Positions 10,969-20,775 of a DNA stretch of 64,000 bases are shown piece by piece. The position numbers and the translations under genes are program-made. This stretch comes from an uncultured Flavobacteriales bacterium (GTDB taxonomy: Bacteria; Bacteroidota; Bacteroidia; Flavobacteriales_D; Parvicellaceae): assembly GCA_943788115.1 (NCBI GenBank), contig CALSPA010000003.1, forward strand, positions 1 to 64,000, written 5' to 3'. The notes beneath the pieces are model-generated. The model ran no database searches, had not been told where the DNA came from, and saw nothing but the letters and a program-made list of their open reading frames with translations. Every line of letters begins with the position of its first letter. The stretch's first letter is position 1.

Positions 10969-12798
10969 ATGAAAAACATTGTCTTTAACACCGCTATATT
11001 ATTTTTTATTGTAACTCTATCTACTGCTCAAAGTAATTTAAACTACCCTTTAGAAATAGAAAATGATTGTCTTTTACAACAAGATGAACATCATTATATA
11101 GAAACTAGTCAGCTAAAAACTGGAGACACTTTATGGTCAGAAGATTTCGGTAATGGATTTCCATCTGGATGGACAATCCAAGATGCATCTGGAATTTGTC
11201 CTTGGGTTTGGTCAGATGACGGTTCTTGGGGTTATTTTAACACAAACAATGGCTCATCTGCCAGTACAGCTATTGCATCTACTACAGCTGCTAATGGTTT
11301 TTTAATTTGCGACATTGACTCAGCTAACAATGTGAATTATGGTCAACCTTCTGGAAGTAACTACCAATATTTAGAAACTTATTTTACTACAAATTCTATT
11401 GATTTAACAGGACACCCTGCAGTTGTATTAGAGTTTCAACAATTTTTTAGATATAACAATGGTGTAGATATGAATGTATTAGTTAGCACCAATAATGTAA
11501 CATGGACAACTTTCACAGTGCAAGGGAATTCATCAAACAATACTGCTTCACAAAATCCTGAAACTGTAAAAATCAACATTTCAGCTGTTGCTGGCAATCA
11601 ACCAAATGTTTATATTAAAATTGGTTGGAGCGCTAGAGTTTATTACTGGATGATAGATGACATGAAAATCCTTGAAGCTGACGACAACGATCTTATTGTC
11701 AATACTAATTATTTTGAAACTTTAGGCTTACCCTACTATCAAATTCCAATTAGTCAACTAGCTGATATTAATTTCTCTGCAATTGTAACTAACAACGGTG
11801 CAAATGACCAAATCAATAGTAATTTAGAAATTGAAGTAAACGGAACATCAATTGGGTCAAGTGATTCTACAACAATATTAACGGGTGATTCTGACTCATT
11901 GTTTCTAGCACAAAGCTATACACCACCTTCTACAACTGGTCAGTATGTTTTAAACTGGGTTGCTTCATCAGATTCAATTGATGATAACCCATCTGATAAT
12001 ATTAAAGCTTCAGAAATTGAAATAACAGATTACGTATACGCAAGAGACAACAACATTAAAGATGGGAATAAATTCAATTCAGGAGATCCCTATGAAATTG
12101 GAAATCTATTTGATATTATTAATACAAGTTTCGTGGATGGAGTAGACTTTGTTGTAGATGACGCCTCAGAAGTTGGAGCAATCGTTTATGGAGTTATTTA
12201 TTCGATCGATGCCGCATCTGGAGATTTCATTTTCGAAATGAATACTGACGATTACAATTTAACATCAAACGATATAAACAATGAAGTAACAATTACTCTT
12301 CCATTTTTTAGCCCAGTTCAACTTACAGGGGGTAAAACATATTTAATTATGGTAGGAGCATATGGAGATGGTGGAAGCACGAATGATTTAGTTGTAAGAA
12401 CTGCGGGAACTTCAGAACCTCAAACTTCTTTCAAATACGATGGTGCAGACTTAACTTGGTATTACACTACAAGCACGCCTATGGTAAGAATGAATTTCGA
12501 ACCAGTTTTTTCAATCGAAGATCACAACATAAATAATTTAAATTTCACATTAAAACAAAACACTCCTAATCCATTTAACAATGAGACATTGATAGAATTT
12601 CACTTAAATGAAAGAAGCAACTGTAAATTTGAAATCTGTAATATTTCTGGTGAAATCATATATGAAGAAAATCTAGGCATGCAAAATAAGGGAGCTAATG
12701 AGCTAACCATCTCAAAATCATCGCTTTCTTCAGGAATTTATTTTTATTCTATTGTTGTAGACAACAAAAGCATCTCAAAAAAAATGATAATTCAATAA
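10969..12798 (+). CDS. T9SS type A sorting domain-containing protein
   Basis: Start placed at MKNIVFNTAILFF (ORF track starts at 10942); signal peptide, choice-of-anchor-J-like region, C-terminal 'NTPNPFNNETLIEF...KKMIIQ'; paralogue of the next gene. Confidence 0.85.
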   Translation: MKNIVFNTAILFFIVTLSTAQSNLNYPLEIENDCLLQQDEHHYIETSQLKTGDTLWSEDFGNGFPSGWTIQDASGICPWVWSDDGSWGYFNTNNGSSASTAIASTTAANGFLICDIDSANNVNYGQPSGSNYQYLETYFTTNSIDLTGHPAVVLEFQQFFRYNNGVDMNVLVSTNNVTWTTFTVQGNSSNNTASQNPETVKINISAVAGNQPNVYIKIGWSARVYYWMIDDMKILEADDNDLIVNTNYFETLGLPYYQIPISQLADINFSAIVTNNGANDQINSNLEIEVNGTSIGSSDSTTILTGDSDSLFLAQSYTPPSTTGQYVLNWVASSDSIDDNPSDNIKASEIEITDYVYARDNNIKDGNKFNSGDPYEIGNLFDIINTSFVDGVDFVVDDASEVGAIVYGVIYSIDAASGDFIFEMNTDDYNLTSNDINNEVTITLPFFSPVQLTGGKTYLIMVGAYGDGGSTNDLVVRTAGTSEPQTSFKYDGADLTWYYTTSTPMVRMNFEPVFSIEDHNINNLNFTLKQNTPNPFNNETLIEFHLNERSNCKFEICNISGEIIYEENLGMQNKGANELTISKSSLSSGIYFYSIVVDNKSISKKMIIQ

Positions 12799-12875
12799 TT
12801 TTCATTTTTCAGGCAACTTAATTTTATTTTTTGAATTACATTTGAAACCGCATAACTATATTCAAATAAATAAAA

Positions 12876-14738
12876 ATGAAAAAATCTTACTTAATATTTG
12901 CTGGTTTAGCAGCAACTTTTTCCTCTTATGCTCAGGGGAATCTAACAAATTATACTGAAGCAATTAACAAAGGTCTTGTTACAGTTGAAAAACCTGGAAC
13001 AAATCAAATTTTAAATGAAAAATCTGGAGTTGTTTTTTGGTCTGATGATTTTTCTGATCCAAATACATGGACAATAGATAATGATACTATAGGTCTAGGT
13101 GCTGAATTTGGCTGGTCAATTGATAGCAACAATGATGGATGGTTTTTCACAAACCCAATAAACTCTACTTCTGGTGGTAACTATGCTGAATTAAGTAATG
13201 GAGATGCTCAAGCGGGTACTCAGCTTTCTAACATGACTTACACAATGACTACAGCAAATCCAATTGATGTTTTATCTTTAGCAGGAACTGAACAAGTTTC
13301 ATTAAGCTTCCTTCAATACGGTGCTTTATTCAACGATTTACAAGAAATACTAATCAGTGTTAACGGTGTTACTTTCACACCTGTAGGTGACAATTCTGAC
13401 AAAGACGTTCTTAGTTCTTCTGGTGGTGCTGCTTATGATAACCCTGATAACAAACTAATAAACCTAGCTCCTTACATTGCAGGTTTTGGATCATCTGTTT
13501 GGATTCAATTTAGATGGACTACTGCATTTCCAAATTCAGCTTCAAATCCAAATGTATGGATTACTTATGGTTGGATGATTGATGATGTTGAACTTGTTAC
13601 TAATCCAAGTAATGACATAACAATTAATAGTTACAATTTTGGTTCTGCTGGTCTTCCTTACTACCAGATTCCTGTTGCACAAATTGCTCCAATAGATTTT
13701 TCTGCTCAAGTAACCAATAATGGAGCACTTGATCAACCAGGATCTATGTTATCTGTTGATGTTACAGGGACAAGTTCTTACAATGGTACAAGTGCTACTT
13801 CAACTATAGCTGTTGGATCAACAGATTCTTTATTTACTACAACGCAATTTACTCCATCTTCTACTATTGGATCTAGTGACATTGCTTTATCAATTAGTTC
13901 AGATTCTACTGACTTATACGGTGATGATAATCCAAATGACAATTCTGCAACTGAAACAATAGAAATTACAGATTATCTATACGCAAGAGATATGGGTGTT
14001 GCTGATGGCGGTTCTTACAATGTAGGCGAAGCATTTGAAGTTGGTCCGTATTTTGACATTTTTGCTGATCAAACGTTAAAAGCAATTGATGTAACGATAA
14101 GTAACAGTTCTGAGCCTGGAGCAATCATTTATGGTGTTATTTACTCAGTAGATGCAGCAACTGGCGATTTTATTTTTGAAGGCAATACAGATGATTATCA
14201 GTTAACTTCAAGTGATGTAAGCTCTGGTGCTACAATTACACTTCCGCTTTTCTCTCCTTTCACAGTATTAACAGGAAGAGGGTATTTAGTTGTCGCTGGT
14301 GCGTATGGAGATGCTGGAGCTACTAATGATTTAGTTGTAGCTACTTCTGGTAATTCTGAACCTCAAACTTGTTTTTACTATGATGGTACAGACTTAACTT
14401 GGTACTATACAACAGGTACACCAATGGTAAGAATGAATTTCGATCAAACCATAAATATTCAAGAAAGGTTAGAAACTAAAATATCTTTAGGTCAAAACAT
14501 GCCTAATCCATTCTCTAACAATACAATTATTGAATTTGAATTAGACAAACAAATGGATATTGAGTTTGAAGTATTAGACATTACTGGTAAAGTTGTGAAA
14601 AATCTTTCTTTAGGAACTACTGGTGCTGGAACTCATCAAATTAACTTAAATTCTGATAGCTTTAGAAATGGGATATATTATTATTCTATTAAAAGTGCTG
14701 AATTTAAAGTGACTAAGAAAATGATTATCCAGAAATAA
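12876..14738 (+). CDS. T9SS type A sorting domain-containing protein (tandem paralogue)
   Basis: Signal peptide MKKSYLIFAGLAATFSSYAQ; 'NMPNPFSNNTIIEFEL...KKMIIQK'; collinear similarity to 10969-12798. Confidence 0.87.
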   Translation: MKKSYLIFAGLAATFSSYAQGNLTNYTEAINKGLVTVEKPGTNQILNEKSGVVFWSDDFSDPNTWTIDNDTIGLGAEFGWSIDSNNDGWFFTNPINSTSGGNYAELSNGDAQAGTQLSNMTYTMTTANPIDVLSLAGTEQVSLSFLQYGALFNDLQEILISVNGVTFTPVGDNSDKDVLSSSGGAAYDNPDNKLINLAPYIAGFGSSVWIQFRWTTAFPNSASNPNVWITYGWMIDDVELVTNPSNDITINSYNFGSAGLPYYQIPVAQIAPIDFSAQVTNNGALDQPGSMLSVDVTGTSSYNGTSATSTIAVGSTDSLFTTTQFTPSSTIGSSDIALSISSDSTDLYGDDNPNDNSATETIEITDYLYARDMGVADGGSYNVGEAFEVGPYFDIFADQTLKAIDVTISNSSEPGAIIYGVIYSVDAATGDFIFEGNTDDYQLTSSDVSSGATITLPLFSPFTVLTGRGYLVVAGAYGDAGATNDLVVATSGNSEPQTCFYYDGTDLTWYYTTGTPMVRMNFDQTINIQERLETKISLGQNMPNPFSNNTIIEFELDKQMDIEFEVLDITGKVVKNLSLGTTGAGTHQINLNSDSFRNGIYYYSIKSAEFKVTKKMIIQK

Positions 14739-14759
14739 TTTTTCTTCTTTATTAAGATT

Positions 14760-14787
14760 AAAAAGGCGCTAATAGCGCCTTTTTTTA
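14760..14787. terminator. bidirectional Rho-independent terminator between convergent genes
   Basis: AAAAAGGCGCT-aat-AGCGCCTTTTTTT. Confidence 0.8.
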
Positions 14788-15708
14788 TTCATATATATTA
14801 AGGTTATATCTTTGTTCGAACCCTTCAATTCCCTGAATTCCACCAGAATGTAAAGCTATTATTGTTTTTTCATCATTTTCATTCTTCAATTGGTCAATCA
14901 TTCCGTAAAACATTTTTCCAGAATATATAGGATCGGTTTTAATTCCTGTAATTTCATAAAACTCCCTCATAAAAGCAATGAGCTCAGTATTGTTTTTTGC
15001 ATAACCACCAAAATGATAATTATGTAATAATTCACAAGTATTTCTGTGTTCATCATTTAATAAAAAATTATTTATTTCATTTTTTAAGTACTCCGCACCT
15101 TTTAAAACAACTACACCTTTAACTTTTTGACGACTATTTAATTCACTTGCAAGCCCCGCCATTGTTGCACCAGTACCAACATCACAAAAAATTTCGTCAA
15201 AATCTAAATCGATTTCCTTTACAACGTCTTTACAACCATTAATTCCGAAAGAATTAGCACCCCCTTCAGGTATAATAAAATAATCTAAGTATTTATTTTT
15301 AACGCTATCTACGCTAGTTGTTAACCTTTTGTAAGATTCTCTGCTTACAAATATTAACTCAGCACCTAAATCGCAGCATTTTTTCAAAGTGGGATTCAAC
15401 ATTTTAGGCTTTTCACCACGAATAAAAATAATGGTTGGAATAGTATAAAAATTAGCTAAATATGACATAGCTATAATATGATTTGAATGTGAACCACCAA
15501 ATGTCACTATACCTTCATAATTACCATCAAAATATTCTTTGATATTGTATTTTAGTTTACGCCATTTATTTCCAGAAACTACAGGATGAATTAAGTCATC
15601 TCTTTTAACAAAAACGTGCTTATTTACAACACCAAATGAGCCTAAATCAATAGGCTCTAGTAAACTTGGAAGTTCAAAAAGATTATTTATTTCCGGAATC
15701 ATGAACAA
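14785..15708 (-). CDS. PLP-dependent D-cysteine desulfhydrase / ACC deaminase family protein
   Basis: 'VKRDDLIHPVVSGNKWRKLKYN', 'TFGGSHSNHIIAMSYLA', 'PEGGANSFGINGCKDV'. Confidence 0.85.
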   Translation of the reverse strand: MFMIPEINNLFELPSLLEPIDLGSFGVVNKHVFVKRDDLIHPVVSGNKWRKLKYNIKEYFDGNYEGIVTFGGSHSNHIIAMSYLANFYTIPTIIFIRGEKPKMLNPTLKKCCDLGAELIFVSRESYKRLTTSVDSVKNKYLDYFIIPEGGANSFGINGCKDVVKEIDLDFDEIFCDVGTGATMAGLASELNSRQKVKGVVVLKGAEYLKNEINNFLLNDEHRNTCELLHNYHFGGYAKNNTELIAFMREFYEITGIKTDPIYSGKMFYGMIDQLKNENDEKTIIALHSGGIQGIEGFEQRYNLNIYE

Positions 15709-16000
15709 CTTCTAATATTGTTCTAAAAGCTACAAATTTCCCTTTGTACTTAAGACTATGTTCTTGCTGAAGTTTTGAGGAGAATTCTTTTTGATAAAGT
15801 TCATAATCTTTCATGTTTTTCAGTAAGTATTGAATACTGTATGATTTACCTCCTTCTTCTTCTGCATGAATTCTACATATTCTAGCATTTAGAAATAATC
15901 GTGTATTTATAACATCTGGCACATGAACTTCTTTCATCCATTTTAACCATTCATCATGAACATCGTAATCAATATTAATAGTAACATTATATAATATCAT
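15683..16000 (-). CDS. DUF4286 family protein
   Basis: 'MILYNVTINIDYDVHDEWLKWMKEVHVPDV' family signature, 105 aa. Confidence 0.8.
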   Translation of the reverse strand: MILYNVTINIDYDVHDEWLKWMKEVHVPDVINTRLFLNARICRIHAEEEGGKSYSIQYLLKNMKDYELYQKEFSSKLQQEHSLKYKGKFVAFRTILEVVHDSGNK

Positions 16001-17877
16001 GAGTCAGATTGAATTATGTCATCAGTTTTTCCGGTAAGCTTTCTATATCTTTTTCTCGCTTCAACCATAAACAAACTTCCTTTATGGTCAAATAAAATAG
16101 ATTTATAAGCCTCTTTTGCTTTATCAAGATCATAAATATTATGCTCATAAATATGCCCAAGTAAAAATAAAGCATTATCTGCAAGTATATCGTCACCATA
16201 GTCTGCTAATAGTTTTGTTAGAGCTAAAATAGCATGTTCAAAACGCTGCTCTTTTATCGCAATTTTTGCTTTTCGGAAAAGTATATCGTCATTTAATGTA
16301 TGGTAAGCGTTTATTTGATTTATTGAATCATATAGCTGCTCAGCTTCTCTATATCTATGTTGAACAATATACAAATCTGCTTTTGCAAACAGATTCATAG
16401 ATAATCTAGAAGTATCAAGATTAAAATTATCAGTAATTAAAAGAGACAGCTCCATTGCATCATTTGAAATCAACTTTGATGTAGAAGCTTTTAAAACATC
16501 TAACTGACTTTGGCACCATTCATATTCACCAGTATAGTAATAAACTCTAGCATTTTTAAATTTAGCAGAATACCCAATTGGGTCTTCTTTAAATTCTTTT
16601 TCTACTTGCATAAAAAGTAACGAAGCATCCCAAACATCTCCTTTTAAAAGTAAAATATCTGCTAGCTCAATCTTCACTTCGCCTTTAACTTTTAAAGGAA
16701 TACCATAACTCTTTAAAATATTCCTCAGAAGGTCTTCAGCCGCTTTGTAATCGTGTAAATAATAAGCCTCTAAATCAGCAAGCCCTCTAATTGCGTCAAG
16801 ATATCTTTTGTCAGTTTGATAAGATTTAAAATATTTTTTAATCTCCTCTATTGTGTTTGTATAATTTTCTTTCAATAAAATTAACTGATCCTCATTAACA
16901 TTTACTCCTGAAAGAAGCTTGGCTTTTAATGTTTTTAACTTTTTAGCTTTTGCCTGTCCAGAAAGTTCTGTTTGAGGGTAATTCAAAATAATTTGATTGT
17001 AGCTTTTCAATGCTACATCGTAGCTCTCATTAACAAAGCAAGATTGCCCAAATTCTAAAAGCTTAGTCCCTTTAGCATTTGCTTTTTTATCAACCGCTCT
17101 AACTTGAATAAATGCACTATTAAAGTCATTTACAGCCGTAAAATACCAAGCAAGCAACTCATTGTATACAATGTTATTAGGATGCTTTTGACTTTCTTTA
17201 ACCAAACTCTCCTTTAGCATTGTTCGCTTATTCTTGTCATTTAACAAATCAATAGAATTACTTAAGCTTCTTTGAACCAATGCTAAATAACCCGAACTCT
17301 GATCTATTAAAGCAAGGTAAGTCTTTATCATTAATGCTGTTTCACCTTTTCTATTATAAATAGATGCAATCTTTTGATTATAAATTAATTTGTTTGAATT
17401 GAATTGATTTCCTGTCTGGTATACATTTAAAGCAAAATCAATTTTACCCACTTTTTCAAAACCTAGAGCCAAACTTTCAATTTGATTGTATGTTGCCTTG
17501 TTATCAACTTTTTTAATCGCTTGTTGATAATAATCGTTTGCTTTATCAATTTTATCTGACGCAAAATAAATATTTCCTAAGTCAATAATTAAGAAATATT
17601 TATTTGGGTATTTTTTTATCTCTTGCTTTACAAGTTTCTCAGCCTTTTTAAATTCATTAATTTCCAGTAAAGACGTGCTATATGGTTGATAAATGTCAAC
17701 AGTATTCTTTTTTTCTGATGCAATTTTCTCAAAATATAAAACGGCCTTATCAAAATCACCACTATTGTAATAATTCATGGCTATTCTTAAATCTTGTTGT
17801 ACATCTTGAGAAAAAGATGAAAATGAAAGTAGTATGAAAATGCTTAGAAAAGCGCTATATATTGAATCGATTTTCAA
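15997..17877 (-). CDS. tetratricopeptide repeat protein
   Basis: Signal peptide; repeated TPR helices ('AMNYYNSGDFDKAVLYFEKIA', 'IYFASDKIDKANDYYQQAIKK'). Confidence 0.85.
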   Translation of the reverse strand: MKIDSIYSAFLSIFILLSFSSFSQDVQQDLRIAMNYYNSGDFDKAVLYFEKIASEKKNTVDIYQPYSTSLLEINEFKKAEKLVKQEIKKYPNKYFLIIDLGNIYFASDKIDKANDYYQQAIKKVDNKATYNQIESLALGFEKVGKIDFALNVYQTGNQFNSNKLIYNQKIASIYNRKGETALMIKTYLALIDQSSGYLALVQRSLSNSIDLLNDKNKRTMLKESLVKESQKHPNNIVYNELLAWYFTAVNDFNSAFIQVRAVDKKANAKGTKLLEFGQSCFVNESYDVALKSYNQIILNYPQTELSGQAKAKKLKTLKAKLLSGVNVNEDQLILLKENYTNTIEEIKKYFKSYQTDKRYLDAIRGLADLEAYYLHDYKAAEDLLRNILKSYGIPLKVKGEVKIELADILLLKGDVWDASLLFMQVEKEFKEDPIGYSAKFKNARVYYYTGEYEWCQSQLDVLKASTSKLISNDAMELSLLITDNFNLDTSRLSMNLFAKADLYIVQHRYREAEQLYDSINQINAYHTLNDDILFRKAKIAIKEQRFEHAILALTKLLADYGDDILADNALFLLGHIYEHNIYDLDKAKEAYKSILFDHKGSLFMVEARKRYRKLTGKTDDIIQSDS

Positions 17878-18408
17878 TTATTCTGAATGACTATTAACAA
17901 GTGAACGGACTTTAAAAGACAAAGAATCATCTAAAGTTAAAATGGCATCACAATCAAGAATATAGCTAGTAATGCTTTCTTTCAATAATGAAAGATTACG
18001 TTCTTCATTAGAAATAAATATAAGCGCAGAATCTTTCATTATTAGCTGATTTTCCAAATCAGCTTTTAAATAATTCAATTGTTGTTTCATAGTTGTAAGG
18101 TTTGCGTTTATATTTTCAGCTTGATTCGACAAACCCTTTCCGCCTTTCTTTATTCCTTTGTAAGAATTCATCAACTGAACGAACTCTTTTTCTACAGTAT
18201 CTGTATAATAGTATTTTTTAATCTGCGACATGTTGTGCTTATATTCACTAATTGCATCTTCTACCTTTTGCTGGTCTACTGAATTATAAGAACTTTCAAG
18301 GCTTAACAATTCAAACTCAAGCTCACTCACTGTATTAAGCTGTTCATTTAAATTAGCAGTACAGCTAACAAATAGAATCACTATAAAAAAAAGAAATGTC
18401 TTAATCAT
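17878..18408 (-). CDS. putative coiled-coil lipoprotein
   Basis: Start taken at MIKTFLFFIVILFVSCTAN (lipobox) inside ORF 17878-18438; helical, coiled-coil-like remainder. Confidence 0.6.
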   Translation of the reverse strand: MIKTFLFFIVILFVSCTANLNEQLNTVSELEFELLSLESSYNSVDQQKVEDAISEYKHNMSQIKKYYYTDTVEKEFVQLMNSYKGIKKGGKGLSNQAENINANLTTMKQQLNYLKADLENQLIMKDSALIFISNEERNLSLLKESITSYILDCDAILTLDDSLSFKVRSLVNSHSE

Positions 18409-18427
18409 GTATTTTAATTTACAAAAA

Positions 18428-19708
18428 CTATTCCACATTAGAAATTATATTAAACCCCGTATAAGGAACCAGTACTTCAGGAATAGTTATTCCTTTTTCA
18501 GTTTGATTGTTTTCAAGTAATGCTGCCATTATTCTAGGAAGAGCTAAAGCACTTCCATTTAATGTATGAACCAATTGATTTTTTTCATTCTTACTCTTAA
18601 ACCTCAATTTCAATCTGTTTGATTGATATGTCTCAAAATTAGAGACTGAACTTACTTCCAACCATTTATCTTGAGCAGCTGAAAATACTTCAAAATCATA
18701 AGTTAAGCAAGCTGTAAAACCTAGGTCTCCACCACATAATTTTAAAACTCTAGACGGTAATCCTAATTTTTCTAATAAAGCTTTTACATGTGCTACCATT
18801 TCATCTAAAATTGCATAGCTTTTTTCAGGGTGAGAGATTTGAACTATCTCAACTTTATCAAATTGATGCAACCTATTTAACCCTCTAACATCTTTACCAT
18901 AAGAACCTGCTTCTCTTCGAAAACAAGGAGTGTAACCTACTCTTTTAACAGGGAAATCATTCTCATTTAAAATTACATCTCTAAATATATTAGTGATTGG
19001 AACCTCTGCTGTTGGAATTAAATAAAGTTGATCTTCTTGCATAAAATACATCTGTCCCTCTTTATCTGGTAATTGACCAGTAGCATAACCCGAGTCTGCA
19101 TTAACTAACAAGGGAGGGATAACTTCCTGATAGTTATTACTTATTGCCTCGTTCAGAAAAAAATTTATTAGTGCTCTCTGAAGTTGCGCCCCTTTTCCAG
19201 TGTATACTGGGAACCCAGCCCCAGTTATCTTTACTCCCAATTCAAAATCGATTAAATTGTACTTTTTAGCAAGTTCCCAATGAGGAACAGCTCCGTCAAA
19301 AAGATTAGGTTCTTTACCAAAAGTTTGAATTACTTCATTTTGCTCTTCCGAATTACCTGCTGGCACAATTGCATTAGGAACATTAGGGATTTGACACAAA
19401 ATTTCTTTAATCGCAATTTCAGAACTCAGCAATTGCTCCTTTAATTTTTTTGTTGATTCTTTCAGTAAGACGGTCTTATTTTTTAACACTATTGCCTCTT
19501 CTTGTTTTCCTTCTTTAAATAACTCACCAATCTTTTTTGAAATTTGGTTCATTTCAGAAAGCTCTTGATCTAAAGTGAATTGTGATTTTCTTCTTAATTC
19601 ATCTTGGGATAAAGCGTCTTGAATCAATTGTGAGAAATCTTTATTCCGAACTTTTAAAAGCGAAATAATTGATTCTTTATTTTCTCTGATCTTATTTATT
19701 TCTAGCAT
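18428..19708 (-). CDS. serS: seryl-tRNA synthetase
   Basis: MLEINKIRENKESI, 'IPTAEVPITN', 'CFRREAGSYGKDVRGLNRLHQFDKVE', 'NGSALALPRIMAALLENNQ'. Confidence 0.96.
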   Translation of the reverse strand: MLEINKIRENKESIISLLKVRNKDFSQLIQDALSQDELRRKSQFTLDQELSEMNQISKKIGELFKEGKQEEAIVLKNKTVLLKESTKKLKEQLLSSEIAIKEILCQIPNVPNAIVPAGNSEEQNEVIQTFGKEPNLFDGAVPHWELAKKYNLIDFELGVKITGAGFPVYTGKGAQLQRALINFFLNEAISNNYQEVIPPLLVNADSGYATGQLPDKEGQMYFMQEDQLYLIPTAEVPITNIFRDVILNENDFPVKRVGYTPCFRREAGSYGKDVRGLNRLHQFDKVEIVQISHPEKSYAILDEMVAHVKALLEKLGLPSRVLKLCGGDLGFTACLTYDFEVFSAAQDKWLEVSSVSNFETYQSNRLKLRFKSKNEKNQLVHTLNGSALALPRIMAALLENNQTEKGITIPEVLVPYTGFNIISNVE

Positions 19709-19764
19709 TATTTTTTTGTTAAGCTAATTCTTAATCAAATCTATTAAAAAGGAATGGAAATATT

Positions 19765-19806
19765 ATTTATAAATAAAAAAAGCGTCTCGAAAGACGCTTT
19801 TAAAAA
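19765..19806. terminator. Rho-independent terminator between rpmA and serS
   Basis: AAAAGCGTCT-cgaa-AGACGCTTTT with A/T runs on both sides. Confidence 0.7.
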
Positions 19807-19823
19807 TAAAATATTGGATTTCT

Positions 19824-20087
19824 TTATTTCTCTTCAAAAGGTGAGACAGAAACAAACGATCTGTTGTTGGCTTTTTTTCTAAACTCTACCAAACCATCTT
19901 TTAAAGCAAACAAAGTATGATCTTTTCCCATACCTACATTATCACCTGGATAATGCACTGTGCCTCTTTGACGAACAATAATGTTACCAGCAATTGCTAA
20001 CTGCCCGCCATAAATTTTAATTCCAAGTCGATTCGATTCTGAATCACGACCATTTTTCGAACTTGATGCTGCTTTTTTATGTGCCAT
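19824..20087 (-). CDS. rpmA: 50S ribosomal protein L27
   Basis: '[29 protein letters not shown]', '[27 protein letters not shown]'. Confidence 0.97.
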   Translation of the reverse strand: MAHKKAASSSKNGRDSESNRLGIKIYGGQLAIAGNIIVRQRGTVHYPGDNVGMGKDHTLFALKDGLVEFRKKANNRSFVSVSPFEEK

Positions 20088-20103
20088 AACTATAAAGTTT
20101 TAA

Positions 20104-20622
20104 TTATTTATCTTTTTTTGGAGCTGCTTTTTTTGGAGCCGCTTTTTTTGGCGCAGCCTTTTTAGCAGTAGATTTAACTTCTGAGTCTTTCTTCGCTTCT
20201 ACTTTTTTAGGAGCTGCTTTTGGAGCTGCTGCTTTTGCTTTTGGGGCTGCTGCTGCTTTTACTTTTGGAGCTGACTCCTCTTTTTTAGCCTCAACTGCTT
20301 TTTTAGCAACTTTAGTAGATATTGATTGAATAGATATCTCAGAAAATCTTTGACGATGTCCATTTTTAACTGCGTAACCTTTTCTTCTTTTCTTTTTAAA
20401 GACGATAACTTTATCTCCTTTAAGGTGTTGCTCTATTTTAGCGGTTACTTGAGCACCTTTTACAGCTGGGGCGCCAACAGATATTTTACCTTTGTCATCA
20501 AGAAGAAGAACGTTGTCAAAAACAACTTTATCTCCCTCTTTGCCATCTAGCTGATGAACATAGTATCGTTGATCTTTTTCTACTTTAAATTGCTGCCCTG
20601 CTATTTCTACAATTGCATACAT
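20104..20622 (-). CDS. rplU: 50S ribosomal protein L21 with Lys/Ala/Pro-rich C-terminal extension
   Basis: 'MYAIVEIAGQQFKVEKDQRYYVHQL', 'KRRKGYAVKNGHRQRFSEI', then a KAAPKKAAPKK tail. Confidence 0.95.
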   Translation of the reverse strand: MYAIVEIAGQQFKVEKDQRYYVHQLDGKEGDKVVFDNVLLLDDKGKISVGAPAVKGAQVTAKIEQHLKGDKVIVFKKKRRKGYAVKNGHRQRFSEISIQSISTKVAKKAVEAKKEESAPKVKAAAAPKAKAAAPKAAPKKVEAKKDSEVKSTAKKAAPKKAAPKKAAPKKDK

Positions 20623-20775
20623 AAATAGTGTTTTTTTGTTTTTTTAATTTACAAAGGGTTGCAAATTTATAAAATCTTTCCATTTTATCACAAAAATCCA
20701 TCATATATTATATTATTTGTTTAGATGACATCTAAAAAAAGATTATGTTCTTAATTTAGCATTAAATCATTTATT

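Noticed and set aside
20104-20300. CRISPR-like or minisatellite repeat in the rplU region
   Set aside because: The repetition is codon-level (KAAPKK) within a ribosomal protein tail, without regular unit plus unique spacer structure
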